Source: Astrobacterium formosum (GTDB lineage Bacteria > Pseudomonadota > Alphaproteobacteria > Rhizobiales > Xanthobacteraceae). Taken from it: a stretch of DNA of 64,000 nt. Made by a program: the position numbers and the translations under genes. Below the pieces are notes generated by a model that made no database searches, had not been told where the DNA came from, and was given only the letters and a program-made list of their open reading frames with translations. The stretch is taken from NCBI GenBank assembly GCA_030848545.1, contig JAVDCA010000001.1:434001-498000 (forward strand). The letters run 5' to 3'. Positions 17,288 to 27,329 of this stretch are shown one piece after another. Within the stretch, counting starts at the first letter, position 1. Each line of letters begins with the position of its first letter.

Positions 17288-17407
17288 GTCAGGCTCCTCC
17301 CGGATGACCTCATCGCCGGACCTTAGCACGGGCCGGATCGATTCAATATGTGGCTGATTTTAATAAACAATACGGCTGAGGCAGGGCGTCTCTGGCGTCC
17401 TTCCGCA

Positions 17408-17436
17408 TTGACTTTTTCTGAGAAATGATAAATAAT
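17408..17436 (+). promoter_or_regulatory. Promoter with embedded palindrome for the RND operon
   Basis: TTGACT (17408-17413) and AATAAT (17431-17436) are spaced by 17 bases in an AT-rich patch. TTTCT-G-AGAAA (17415-17425) lies inside the spacer, where the TetR regulator encoded at the end of this operon could block RNA polymerase. Confidence 0.45.
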
Positions 17437-17460
17437 AAAATTCGTCAGTAGGTAAATATC

Positions 17461-18600
17461 ATGAGTCTGGCCTTGCGCATTTTGTTTCGCCCGTCTTCGT
17501 CCCTGGCTGGACGCTTGTCGTCCTTGGCCGTGATCGGCGGCTTGCTGCCGTTGCTGCTCGTGGCCTGCGAGCCGGGGAGCGGCCACGAGGGTCAACAGGC
17601 CAAGCTGGTCGAGAGGCCGGTCCTGGTGGCTTCCGCTCACTATGAAGACCAGACCGAGACTCGCACCTTCGCGGCGACGATCCGGCCGCGCGTGGAGAGC
17701 GATCTCGGTTTCCGGGTGGGCGGCAAGGTGGCCCAGCGCCTGGTCCAGAACGGCGAAAGGGTCCGCAAGGGTCAGCCCCTGCTCACGCTCGACACCAACG
17801 ATTTGGAGCTGCAAGTACAGCAGGCCGACGCCGAAGTGCGGGCGGCGAAGCTCAGCCTCATCCAGGCCGAGGGCGATGAACGGCGCGCCATCGAGCTCCA
17901 GACCAAAGGCTGGACGGCCGCCGCGACGGTCGAAAAGGCGCGCGCCAGCGCCGAGGAGGCGCGCGGCCGGCAGACGCGGGCGCAACGCTCCCTCGATCTC
18001 GCCCGCAATTCGCTCGCCTATGCGACCCTGGTGGCGGACGCCGACGGCTTGATCACCGCGACCCTGGCGGAGCCCGGGCAGGTGGTCGCGGCCGGCCAGG
18101 CGGTGGCGCGCCTCGCCCATCTGGGCGAGATGGAAGCCCTGGTGGCGCTGCCGGAAACCTTCGTGGAACGCGCCCGCAAAGCCGAGGGCAGCCTCACTTT
18201 GTGGTCGCTGCCCGGCCACAGCTATGATGTGAAGCTGCGCGAACTCGCCTCCGCGGCCGACACGGCGACGCGCACCTATGCGGCTCGCTACGCCATTGCC
18301 GACGCCGACGACGCCGTGCGGCTCGGCATGAGTGCGACCCTGACCTTGCGCGAGACGGCCGGCACTCGGGCGGCCCGTCTGCCACTCACGGCGCTGTTCA
18401 ATCACGGCGAGGGGCCGAGCGTCTGGGTGGTCGACGCCGCCGGCCGTCTTTCGGCACGTCCGGTCGTGGTTGCCCGCTACGACGGCAGCAGCGTCATGGT
18501 CGGCGCCGGGATCGCCGAAGGCGACAAGGTTGTCACGCTCGGGGTCGAGAAGCTCGATCCGGGCCTGGTGGTGCGGCCCGTCGCGTCGCTGTCGTTCTGA
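17461..18600 (+). CDS. RND efflux periplasmic adaptor (membrane fusion) lipoprotein
   Basis: A 379-residue membrane fusion protein. A lipobox (LLVAC) near residue 36 predicts lipid anchoring. The order is typical: barrel-sandwich part (VESDLGFRVGGKVAQRL), alpha-hairpin with coiled coil (LEVQVQQADAEVRAAKLS type region, about 118-180), second lipoyl half (ADGLITATLAEPGQVV), beta-barrel and membrane-proximal domain. It bridges the inner-membrane RND pump encoded 15 bases downstream to an outer-membrane channel, which is not encoded here. The substrate is unknown. Confidence 0.9.
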   Translation: MSLALRILFRPSSSLAGRLSSLAVIGGLLPLLLVACEPGSGHEGQQAKLVERPVLVASAHYEDQTETRTFAATIRPRVESDLGFRVGGKVAQRLVQNGERVRKGQPLLTLDTNDLELQVQQADAEVRAAKLSLIQAEGDERRAIELQTKGWTAAATVEKARASAEEARGRQTRAQRSLDLARNSLAYATLVADADGLITATLAEPGQVVAAGQAVARLAHLGEMEALVALPETFVERARKAEGSLTLWSLPGHSYDVKLRELASAADTATRTYAARYAIADADDAVRLGMSATLTLRETAGTRAARLPLTALFNHGEGPSVWVVDAAGRLSARPVVVARYDGSSVMVGAGIAEGDKVVTLGVEKLDPGLVVRPVASLSF

Positions 18601-18615
18601 GCGCGGAGACGAAAC

Positions 18616-21600
18616 ATGCGCCGCCTCAATCTCTCCGCCTGGGCGGTCGCCCATCCGGCCCTGGTCCTGTTCCTGATCATCATGCTGGGCGCCGCCGGGG
18701 CTTTGTCCTACCAGCGGCTCGGGCGCGCCGAGGACCCGTCCTTCACCGTCAAGGTGGCGGTGGTCACGGCGGCTTGGCCGGGCGCGACCACGCAGGAGAT
18801 GCAGGAGCAGGTCGCCGATCGCATCGAGAAGAAGCTGCACGAACTGCCCTGGTTCGAGAAGGTCGTCACCTATTCCAAGCCCGGCTTCATGGCCTCGCAG
18901 ATGGAATTCCGCGACAGCACTCCACCGTCGGAAGTGCCCTGGCTGTTCTATCAGGTGCGCAAGAAGATGGCGGACCTGAAGCCGGACCTGCCCGACGGCG
19001 TCATCGGACCCAACATCAACGACGAGTACGGCGACGTCGATTCGGTTCTCTATACGCTACGCTCCGACGGCGCCGACTATGCGCAGATGAAGCGCATCGC
19101 CGAGACGGTTCGCCAGCGTCTCCTCAAGGTCAAGAACGTCACCAAGGTCAATCTCTACGGCGCCCAGGACGAGCGCATCTTCGTGGACTTCGACCACGTC
19201 AAACTCGCCACGCTCGGCATCACCCCGCAGGCGATCTTCGACAGTCTGGCGAAGCAGAACGCCATGGTGCCGGCCGGTACCGTGCAGTCGTCCTCTCCGC
19301 GCATCCCGCTGCGCGTCACCGGAGCTCTCGACGGGGTCGAAGCCGTCAAGGCGACCCCGGTCGCGGCCGCAAACGGCACGGTGGTGCGGCTCGGCGACAT
19401 CGCCACCGTGGAACACGGCTATGCCGACCCGCCCGATTTCCTCATCCGCCAGCGTGGCATCCCTGCGCTCGCCATCGGCGTCGTCATGCAGAAGGGCGCG
19501 AACATCCTCCATTTCGGGGAGGACGTCGATGCCGTGATGAACGAGGCGATCCGCGCGACGCCGCTCGGCGTCACTTACGAGCGCATCGCCAACCAGCCCA
19601 AGATCGTCGAAGAGGCGGTCGCCGATTTCATGCGCTCCTTCGTCGAGGCGCTCGCCATCGTGCTCGCCGTCAGCTTCCTGTCGCTCGGCTGGCGCACCGG
19701 TATCGTGGTCGCTTTGTCGGTACCGCTGGTGCTCGCCATCGTCTTCGCCATTATGCTGATGATCGGGCTCGACCTGCACCGGGTCACGCTCGGCGCCCTC
19801 ATCATCGCGCTCGGCCTCCTGGTCGACGACGCCATCATCGCGGTGGAGATGATGGTGGTGAAGATGGAGCAGGGCTACGACCGTGCCCGTTCGGCCTCCT
19901 TCGCGTGGGAGACGACTGCCTTTCCGATGCTGACCGGGACGCTGGTGACGGCGGCCGGCTTCCTGCCGGTCGGATTCGCCGCCTCGGCGACCGGCGAATA
20001 TGCCGGCGGCATCTTCTGGGTGGTGACGATCGCCCTGTTGGCGTCGTGGATCGTCGCGGTGGTGTTCACGCCGTATCTGGGCGTGAAGCTCCTGCCGAAC
20101 TTCGCGCCCCACAATGGCGGCGATCCGCACGACATCTATAATACCAGGATCTACCGCCGCCTTCGCTCTGCCGTCGCCTGGTGCGTGCGCCATCGCGTCG
20201 CCGTGGTCTGCGGCACTGTCCTCGTGTTCGTCGTGGCGATCGCAGGCTTCACGCGCGTATCGCAGCAGTTCTTTCCCCTCTCCGAACGCACCGAACTGTT
20301 CGTGCAGATACGCATGCCGGAGGGCACCGCCATCGGGGCGACGCTGGCGACGGCGAAGCGTGCCGAGCGCCTGCTCGAGGACGACAAGGATGCGCTGTCC
20401 TTCACGACCTATGTGGGGCAGGGGTCGCCGCGCTTCTGGCTGGGCCTGAGCCCGGCGCTTCCCAACGAGGCCTATGCGGAGATCGTGGTGGTGGCGAAAG
20501 ACGTCGCCAGCCGCGAGCGCATCAAGGCGAAGATCGAGAGTGCCGTCGCCAAGGGCGCACTCGCCCAGGCGCGGGTGCGGGTCGATCGCTTCAATTTCGG
20601 GCCGCCGGTGGGCTTTCCGGTCCAGTTCCGGGTGATCGGCACCGATCCCGACACCGTGCGTGGCATCGCCTACAAGGTCCGTGACGTGGTGCGCGCCAAC
20701 AAGGACACGATCGAGCCGCAGCTCGACTGGAACGAGCAGATGCCGTCGGTGCGGCTGGTGATCGATCAGGATCGGGCGCGCTCGCTCGGGCTCGACCCGC
20801 AGACAGTCGCCCAGACCCTGCAGATGCTGGTGTCCGGCGTCACCGTTACGACGGTGCGCGACGGCACCGAGAAGGTCGCCGTCGTGGCTCGCGCCGTTGC
20901 GCCGCAGCGGGCCGACCTCGGCGCCTTGGGCGACCTCACCGTGATGGCGCGCAACGGCGTGCCGGTGCCGCTCTCCCAGGTCGCCCGCATCGAGGAAGGG
21001 CACGAGGAGGCTATTTTCTGGCGCCGCAATCGCGACATGGCGATCACGGTGCGGACCGACATCCGCGACGGCGTGCAGGCACCCGATGTCTCCAACGCCA
21101 TCTGGCCGGCGCTGGCCGAGCTGCGCGCCAGCCTGCCGGTCGGCTACCGCATCGAGGTGGGCGGCGCCGTCGAGGAGTCCACCAAGGCCAATGTGGCGTT
21201 GTTTGCGGTGTTTCCCGTCATGGTCGTGGTGATGCTGACGATCCTGATGATCCAGCTGCAGAATTTCTCGCGATTGGCGCTGGTGCTGTTGACCGCGCCG
21301 CTCGGCATCATCGGCACGACGGTGGGGCTGATGGTCGCCGGCAAGCCGTTCGGCTTCGTGGCTCTCCTCGGCCTCATCGCGCTCGCCGGCATGATCATCC
21401 GCAACACGGTCATCCTGGTGGACCAGATCGAGCAGGACGTCGCCCATGGCTCGACGCGCGGGCAAGCGATCGTCGACGCCACCGTCCGTCGTGCCCGCCC
21501 GGTGGTCCTGACTGCTCTCGCCGCCGTGCTGGCCATGATCCCGCTGTCTCGGTCCGGATTCTGGGCCCCCATGGCGGTCACCATCATGGGTGGCCTCCTG

Positions 21601-21804
21601 GTTGCGACGGTGCTGACGCTGCTGTTCCTGCCGGCCCTCTATGCGCTCTGGTTCCGCCGTTCCTTCGATGCGCGCGGCGTGGTGGAGGAGGTCGGCCTCC
21701 CGGACGACGGCGAGGGGCCGGCGGATGCGCCGCGGCTCGTCCCCAACGGTGCCGACTCCGATACTGGCGCCCCGGCGCGAATCAAGGAGCGTCAGGAATC
21801 ATGA
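18616..21804 (+). CDS. RND-family efflux transporter permease (AcrB/MexB superfamily)
   Basis: A 1062-residue proton-driven pump with the usual twelve-helix, two-large-loop design: helix 1 near residues 14-34, a cluster near 340-560, and a final cluster near 870-1030. The proton-relay aspartate pair lies in LLVDDAIIAVEMM near residue 403. The loop begins GRAEDPSFTVKVAVV, which fits drug or small-molecule exporters more than heavy-metal pumps. It forms a tripartite efflux system with the preceding adaptor. GGAGAC precedes the ATG. The outer-membrane partner must lie elsewhere. Confidence 0.95.
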   Translation: MRRLNLSAWAVAHPALVLFLIIMLGAAGALSYQRLGRAEDPSFTVKVAVVTAAWPGATTQEMQEQVADRIEKKLHELPWFEKVVTYSKPGFMASQMEFRDSTPPSEVPWLFYQVRKKMADLKPDLPDGVIGPNINDEYGDVDSVLYTLRSDGADYAQMKRIAETVRQRLLKVKNVTKVNLYGAQDERIFVDFDHVKLATLGITPQAIFDSLAKQNAMVPAGTVQSSSPRIPLRVTGALDGVEAVKATPVAAANGTVVRLGDIATVEHGYADPPDFLIRQRGIPALAIGVVMQKGANILHFGEDVDAVMNEAIRATPLGVTYERIANQPKIVEEAVADFMRSFVEALAIVLAVSFLSLGWRTGIVVALSVPLVLAIVFAIMLMIGLDLHRVTLGALIIALGLLVDDAIIAVEMMVVKMEQGYDRARSASFAWETTAFPMLTGTLVTAAGFLPVGFAASATGEYAGGIFWVVTIALLASWIVAVVFTPYLGVKLLPNFAPHNGGDPHDIYNTRIYRRLRSAVAWCVRHRVAVVCGTVLVFVVAIAGFTRVSQQFFPLSERTELFVQIRMPEGTAIGATLATAKRAERLLEDDKDALSFTTYVGQGSPRFWLGLSPALPNEAYAEIVVVAKDVASRERIKAKIESAVAKGALAQARVRVDRFNFGPPVGFPVQFRVIGTDPDTVRGIAYKVRDVVRANKDTIEPQLDWNEQMPSVRLVIDQDRARSLGLDPQTVAQTLQMLVSGVTVTTVRDGTEKVAVVARAVAPQRADLGALGDLTVMARNGVPVPLSQVARIEEGHEEAIFWRRNRDMAITVRTDIRDGVQAPDVSNAIWPALAELRASLPVGYRIEVGGAVEESTKANVALFAVFPVMVVVMLTILMIQLQNFSRLALVLLTAPLGIIGTTVGLMVAGKPFGFVALLGLIALAGMIIRNTVILVDQIEQDVAHGSTRGQAIVDATVRRARPVVLTALAAVLAMIPLSRSGFWAPMAVTIMGGLLVATVLTLLFLPALYALWFRRSFDARGVVEEVGLPDDGEGPADAPRLVPNGADSDTGAPARIKERQES

Positions 21805-21875
21805 GACATCGGCAGTCTGGCGCTGCTACGATGGCGTCGACAGTGCGGCAAACGCCGTTTGTGGGAGGACAGCGT

Positions 21876-22478
21876 GTGATCGCCACCGTGCGCGCCGACA
21901 TGAAAGCGTCGGATACCCGCGATCGCATCATCGCGACCGCGGAGCGCTTGTATCGGGAACTCGGCTATCAGAAGACGACGGTCGCCGACATCGCCCGCGA
22001 ACTCGACATGTCGCCGGCGAATGTCTACCGCTTCTTCCGCTCCAAGGACGAGATCAACGATGCCGTCGGCCATCGATTGCTGGAGGAGGTGATCGCCGCG
22101 GCCGCCGCCATCTCGAGCAACGGCGCCACAGCCTCGGAGCGCCTGCGCGCGGTCCTCACCGCCCTGGAGCGCTTCCACGTCGAGCGCTTCACGGTGGAGA
22201 AGAAACTGCACGACCTCGTCGCCATAGCGATCAGCGATAATTGGCCGATGGTGCACGAATATGTCGTGCGCATGGACGATATCTTCGCCGGCATCATCGC
22301 CGACGGCATGGCCAGTGGCGAATTTCGCAAGGGCGACCCGACAACGGCGGCGCGCTGCGTCCACACCGCGATGATCCGCTATGCGCATCCGCGCCTGATG
22401 GTCGAATGCGCTGGTTTTCCAGACCCCACGCTCGACCAGCTGGTGGATTTTTGCCTCGCTGCCCTACGTCAGCGGTGA
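21876..22478 (+). CDS. TetR-family transcriptional regulator
   Basis: A DNA-binding repressor with a TetR helix-turn-helix (TTVADIARELDMSPANVYRFF) and a divergent ligand domain. I favour the GTG at 21876 (200 residues), which has GGGAGG at ideal spacing and gives the usual TetR length. An ATG at 21801 that overlaps the pump stop codon would add 25 atypical residues. Its position at the end of the RND operon suggests it represses that operon and releases on binding a pump substrate. The palindrome at 17415-17425 is a plausible target. Confidence 0.88.
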   Translation: MIATVRADMKASDTRDRIIATAERLYRELGYQKTTVADIARELDMSPANVYRFFRSKDEINDAVGHRLLEEVIAAAAAISSNGATASERLRAVLTALERFHVERFTVEKKLHDLVAIAISDNWPMVHEYVVRMDDIFAGIIADGMASGEFRKGDPTTAARCVHTAMIRYAHPRLMVECAGFPDPTLDQLVDFCLAALRQR

Positions 22479-22591
22479 GGCGGGTTAAATAATACCGCAC
22501 CTTAGGGCGTGTCTGCTTGTCCTCCCAGCTGGTCAGGGGCGGATCGTAATGCCGGACGTGTTGCCACGGCAACATGTGGCTGACCATAAAA

Positions 22592-22603
22592 CTAACATGT
22601 TAG
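22592..22603. promoter_or_regulatory. 12-bp perfect palindrome upstream of the DHDPS-family gene
   Basis: CTAACATGTTAG is self-complementary and lies 125 bases before the lyase start, in an AT-richer part of a 249-base gap. It is a candidate operator, perhaps for one of the nearby GntR regulators. Confidence 0.35.
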
Positions 22604-22727
22604 GTAAGGTACTGATTTCCGAGACCAGCCGCGGGAGCATAGGTTGGGATTCGATTCACCAGCCAAATCCGCCATCTGGCTTTCGTCGGACGTCGAAATT
22701 GGGCGGCTGCGCCGGGAGAGAATAGCA

Positions 22728-23663
22728 ATGAAAAAAGTCGAGGGCATCATCCCCGTGATGATCACCCCGTTCGATGATGCCAATAAGATCGACTATGCTG
22801 GCGTCGAGCGGCTGATCGAATGGTATCTTGCAAACGGTTCGGATGCGCTGTTCGCAGTGTGTCAATCGAGCGAGATGCTCTATCTTTCGCTCGAAGAGCG
22901 TTATCAGCTCGGCAAATTCGTGGTCGACAAAGTTCGCGGCCGCGTGCCGGTGGTTGCCTCCGGCCATATCAGCGACGACCCCTACAGCCAGGTCGAGGAG
23001 TTGACGGCGGCGGCCAGGACCGGAGCCGACGGCATCGTCCTGGTCACCAACCACCTCGATCCCAAGAACCACGGCGAAAAGACCTTCCTGGGCAATCTCA
23101 AATGGCTGCTCGAACGCCTGCCGAAGGAGGTTCCCCTCGGTCTCTATGAGTGTCCGGCGCCGTTCCGCCGGCTGCTCTCGGACAACGAGATCCGGGCCTG
23201 CATCGATACCGGCCGTTTCATCTTCCTCAAGGATGTCTCCTGCGATCTCGCCGTCCTGAAGCGCCGCATCGCCATCGCGGCCGGGACGCCGTTCAGGATC
23301 CTCAATGCCAATGCGGCCATCGCCTACGATGCCATGAAGGCGGGAGCGCGCGGCTTCAACGGCATCGCGCTGAACTATCATCCCGATCTCTACCAGTGGC
23401 TCTACACATCGGGAGCGAAGCATCCGCAGGTATCGGCCGAAGTGGCGCACTTCCTCGTGCTGGCGGCGCTCTCCGAGGCGTTCGGCTATCCGGTGCTGGC
23501 CAAGATCCTCCACCAGCGTCTGGGAACGTTCTCGTCGATCAAGAGCCGTGCCATCACCTTCGATGTCCGTGAACGGTTCTGGGCGCTCGATGCCATCATC
23601 GACAGCATCCAGGCCGGCACGGACATCATGCGAGCCAAGGTCGCCGCACTCGCCGGGACGTGA
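22728..23663 (+). CDS. Dihydrodipicolinate synthase/N-acetylneuraminate lyase family protein
   Basis: A 311-residue class I aldolase-type lyase. The Schiff-base lysine is in FIFLKDVSCD and a conserved tyrosine in GLYECPAPF. MITPFD near the start is typical for the family. The ATG at 22728 follows GGGAGAG; an upstream in-frame start would add 28 unrelated residues. It is followed by a GntR regulator and lies in a catabolic region with sugar transport and other aldolases. A role in cleaving a 2-keto acid (sugar-acid catabolism) is therefore more likely than lysine synthesis. The exact substrate is unknown. Confidence 0.87.
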   Translation: MKKVEGIIPVMITPFDDANKIDYAGVERLIEWYLANGSDALFAVCQSSEMLYLSLEERYQLGKFVVDKVRGRVPVVASGHISDDPYSQVEELTAAARTGADGIVLVTNHLDPKNHGEKTFLGNLKWLLERLPKEVPLGLYECPAPFRRLLSDNEIRACIDTGRFIFLKDVSCDLAVLKRRIAIAAGTPFRILNANAAIAYDAMKAGARGFNGIALNYHPDLYQWLYTSGAKHPQVSAEVAHFLVLAALSEAFGYPVLAKILHQRLGTFSSIKSRAITFDVRERFWALDAIIDSIQAGTDIMRAKVAALAGT

Positions 23664-23741
23664 GGCCCACCAGAGGATAGCGACGATCTGATCCGTCCGC
23701 GGCTGGATGCATGCGGGCGTTGGCGAAGTTTGCGTATTTCC

Positions 23742-24515
23742 ATGCCAAACCGGTGGGAATATGCTGCTCTCATGGTCGATCTCCCGCCCACCATGGTCGC
23801 GACTGCGTCTCCGATCCGGCGCTCCAAGCTGAGCGACCAGATTTACGATCTGATTTACCAGCGGATTACCACCGGCCTGTACGCGAGCGGCAGCCGGCTG
23901 CCCACCGAAATCCAGCTGGCGGGCGAGTTCCAGGCATCGCGACCGGTGGTGCGCGAGGCCTTGGCGGCGCTGCGCGAGGACGGCTTCGTGGTCAGCCGCC
24001 ACCGGGTCGGCAACTTCGTCGCCCGCACCGACGACAAGGCGTCGCTGCGTTTCGTTCCCCTGGGAAGCCTTGCCGACGTGCAGAACTGTTTCCGCTTCCG
24101 CATGTCTCTCGAGGGTGAGGCCGCGTGCCTCGCCGCCAAGGCGCGCACCGACGAGGATGTCGCCGCGATCACCGCCGCCGAAGCCGAACTCGAGACTCGG
24201 GTCGATGCCGGCATGGAGAGCGTCGACGCTGATTTTGCCTTCCATATCGCGGTCGTGGCGGCGTCCCACAATCGCTTCTTCCTCGCCACGGTGAAGAGCC
24301 TGATCAATCACGTGCGCACCGGCATGAGCTTGTGCCGGCGGCTCTCCGTGGTGCAGCCGGAACTCCATCTCGGGCAGATGAAGTCCGAGCACCGGGCGGT
24401 GCTGGACGCCATCGCGGCTCGCGACCCGGAGGCTGCCCGCACGGCGATGCGCCATCACATCGACGCCTCGCGCCAGCGCGTGTTCGAAGGCCAGCATCTC
24501 TTGAGCGAGGCGTAG
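23742..24515 (+). CDS. GntR-family transcriptional regulator (FCD domain)
   Basis: A 257-residue regulator. A winged helix-turn-helix spans about residues 25-85 (LPTEIQLAGEFQASRPVVREALAAL). It is followed by an all-helical FCD ligand domain with metal-binding-type residues (DADFAFHIAVVAASHN; SEHRAVLDAI). FCD regulators commonly sense sugar acids or related carboxylates. The start is uncertain: ATG 23742, ATG 23772 and TTG 23730 are in frame and none has a strong ribosome site. It lies 78 bases after the DHDPS-family gene, which it probably controls. A paralogue is encoded convergently at 24613. Confidence 0.88.
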   Translation: MPNRWEYAALMVDLPPTMVATASPIRRSKLSDQIYDLIYQRITTGLYASGSRLPTEIQLAGEFQASRPVVREALAALREDGFVVSRHRVGNFVARTDDKASLRFVPLGSLADVQNCFRFRMSLEGEAACLAAKARTDEDVAAITAAEAELETRVDAGMESVDADFAFHIAVVAASHNRFFLATVKSLINHVRTGMSLCRRLSVVQPELHLGQMKSEHRAVLDAIAARDPEAARTAMRHHIDASRQRVFEGQHLLSEA

Positions 24516-24536
24516 CGGGGACTAAGGGGTCAATGC

Positions 24537-24577
24537 CGTCATTCCGGGTTCGCGCTGACGCGCGCCCCGGAATGACG
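24537..24577. repeat. Short dispersed palindromic repeat
   Basis: A minimal copy of the GTCATTCCGGG...CCCCGGAATGAC element, forming one hairpin between two convergent GntR genes. It could act as a bidirectional terminator. Confidence 0.65.
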
Positions 24578-24612
24578 AGGGCCACTTCAATCGGATTGCA
24601 CGTCAGCAGAGC

Positions 24613-25311
24613 CTACCCGAACAGCCGCCGGCGGGAATTGTCGATATGGGCCTGCATGGCCCGCCGGGCCGCTTCGGGCTCGCCACATTCGATCGCGTCT
24701 ATGACGGCATGGTGCTCGGCGCGCACGACGCTGAGGCGTTCGCGCACGTCGCCGCCGGCGAGGTCTCCGGCAAGCTTCATCCCCACCATGACGTGATGGT
24801 GCATGGACGCGATCACCGACTCGAAGAAAGTGATGCCGCTCGCCCTGGCGATGGCGAGGTGGAGGTCGAAATCGGCGTCGTCGCCCATGCGCGCCTCCGC
24901 GGTCGCGGCATCGAAAGCGCCGGCAAGGTCGCGGATTTCGATGAGATCCGCCTCCGTGCGATTGACGGCTGCGAACGATGCGGCTTCGCCCTCCAGTGCG
25001 GCGCGGAAATCGAAGCACTGGCGCACGTCGCCGAGATTGCGGACGGGCTCGAAGCCGTGGTGGGAGCGGCGCTCGCTGCCCAGACCGCGCACGAAGCTGC
25101 CGGCCCCCTGGCGCGATTCGACCAGGCCTTCGACGCGCAGCCGCGCCAGGGCCTCGCGCACGACCGGTCGCGACATGCCGAATTCACCGCACAGCGCCGT
25201 CTCCGCCGGCAGGCGGCTGCCGAGCGCATAGGAACCGTCGAGAATGCGGCCCCGCAGGCTTCGGTAGAGATGTTCGCTGCCGGCGCCATCCTTGATCACG
25301 CGGCGCTCCAT
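24613..25311 (-). CDS. GntR-family transcriptional regulator (FCD domain)
   Basis: A 232-residue regulator with a winged helix (LPAETALCGEFGMSRPVVREAL) and an FCD domain (DADFDLHLAIARASG; AEHHAVIDAI). It resembles the neighbour at 23742 and is probably a diverged paralogue. Its ATG overlaps the stop of the RraA-type gene (TGATG), so it is the last gene of the minus-strand sugar transport operon beginning at 31515 and likely regulates it. Confidence 0.9.
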   Translation of the reverse strand: MERRVIKDGAGSEHLYRSLRGRILDGSYALGSRLPAETALCGEFGMSRPVVREALARLRVEGLVESRQGAGSFVRGLGSERRSHHGFEPVRNLGDVRQCFDFRAALEGEAASFAAVNRTEADLIEIRDLAGAFDAATAEARMGDDADFDLHLAIARASGITFFESVIASMHHHVMVGMKLAGDLAGGDVRERLSVVRAEHHAVIDAIECGEPEAARRAMQAHIDNSRRRLFG

Positions 25312-26008
25312 CAGAATCGTCCGATCTTCTCCTGCACGTCGAGGGGGTTGGCGCCCTCGGCGACCTGGGCGCGACCGTCGGTCTCCTTGCGGGCGCGCTG
25401 CTCGGCCGCTTCCAGGATGCTCACCGTCATCTGGCGTGGTACCACCACCACGCCGTCATTGTCGCCGATCAGAAAATCCCCCGGATCGATTCGCAAGAGG
25501 CCGTCGACGCCTTGGACCTGGATCGGAACCATGTAGTCGGTGACCATGTAGCGGCCGAAACTCTCGACCGGGGAGCGGAAGCGGCAGAAGGTCGGGAAAC
25601 CGATCTCGATCAGCATGTTGGAATCGCGCGTGGAGCCGTCGAGGACGGCGCCGGTGCAGCCGGCGGCGCGTGCCGCGGTGGCGTTGACCTCGCCGAAATG
25701 GCCGGCGCTCACATTGCCGCCGGAATTGCGCACCTGGACGCAGCCCTTGAACAGGCTCGTCACCATGCCGAGCCGGACATTGACGCAGTCCATGTTGGGG
25801 GTCTGGATCGCCTGCACGGTGAAGGCGGGGCCGGCCACCTTCATGGTGTGGATCAGCGGATAGATGCCGGCCGCCATGGCTTGGCCCTTGAGGCCGCGCT
25901 CGGACAGGCTGTCGCATACCTGGCCGCTGGAGAGTTGGAGATAGCGACAGCGGATGTCGTCGACGTCGTAGTCGAGATCGACGTGGCGCAGCGGATAGGT
26001 CTGAGACG

Positions 26009-26012
<4 letters not shown>
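25311..26012 (-). CDS. RraA-type aldolase/decarboxylase family protein
   Basis: A 233-residue protein of the RraA/HMG-aldolase family, which includes 4-hydroxy-4-methyl-2-oxoglutarate aldolases and oxaloacetate decarboxylases as well as the RNase E regulator RraA. The family core GAVLDGSTRDSNMLIEIGFPTF carries the metal- and substrate-binding Asp/Arg, and GDFLIGDNDGVVVVP follows. It overlaps the ATPase gene before it by four bases and the GntR gene after it by one. In this operon a metal-dependent 2-keto acid aldolase is more plausible than RNase control. Confidence 0.85.
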
Positions 26013-27091
<1,079 letters not shown>

Positions 27092-27111
27092 GGATCGGGC
27101 CTTTTACGGTT

Positions 27112-27306
27112 TCATTCCGAACAGGGGCAGGAAGGCGACATCGGGAGCGGCCTCGGCGAGGCGGCGGGCGCAGCCGCGAGCGACGTCAGGAACGGCCATT
27201 CGGGCGGTCCGCCGACCGTCAGGGTGTCGGCTGAGGCCGTGGCAGCGACGATGAACCCGGCCATGTCGGAGGCCAGACGCGGGGCAGAGCTTCGACGCCA
27301 CGTCAT
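27112..27306 (-). CDS. Small ORF of unknown function, possibly frameshifted
   Basis: A 64-residue reading frame between the aldo/keto reductase-like gene and the ATPase gene. AGGAGGTTCGG lies right before its ATG, an unusually good ribosome site. The protein starts MTWRRSSAPRLASDMAG and then turns Pro/Ser-rich. Near EWPFLTSLA, switching frame would give an amphipathic tail (ARRLAEAAPDVAFLPLFGM) that looks more protein-like and ends at 27104. It may be an intact small gene or a recent frameshift. I do not recognise it. Confidence 0.35.
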   Translation of the reverse strand: MTWRRSSAPRLASDMAGFIVAATASADTLTVGGPPEWPFLTSLAAAPAASPRPLPMSPSCPCSE

Positions 27307-27329
27307 TTTCCGAACCTCCTGTTGTTTCG

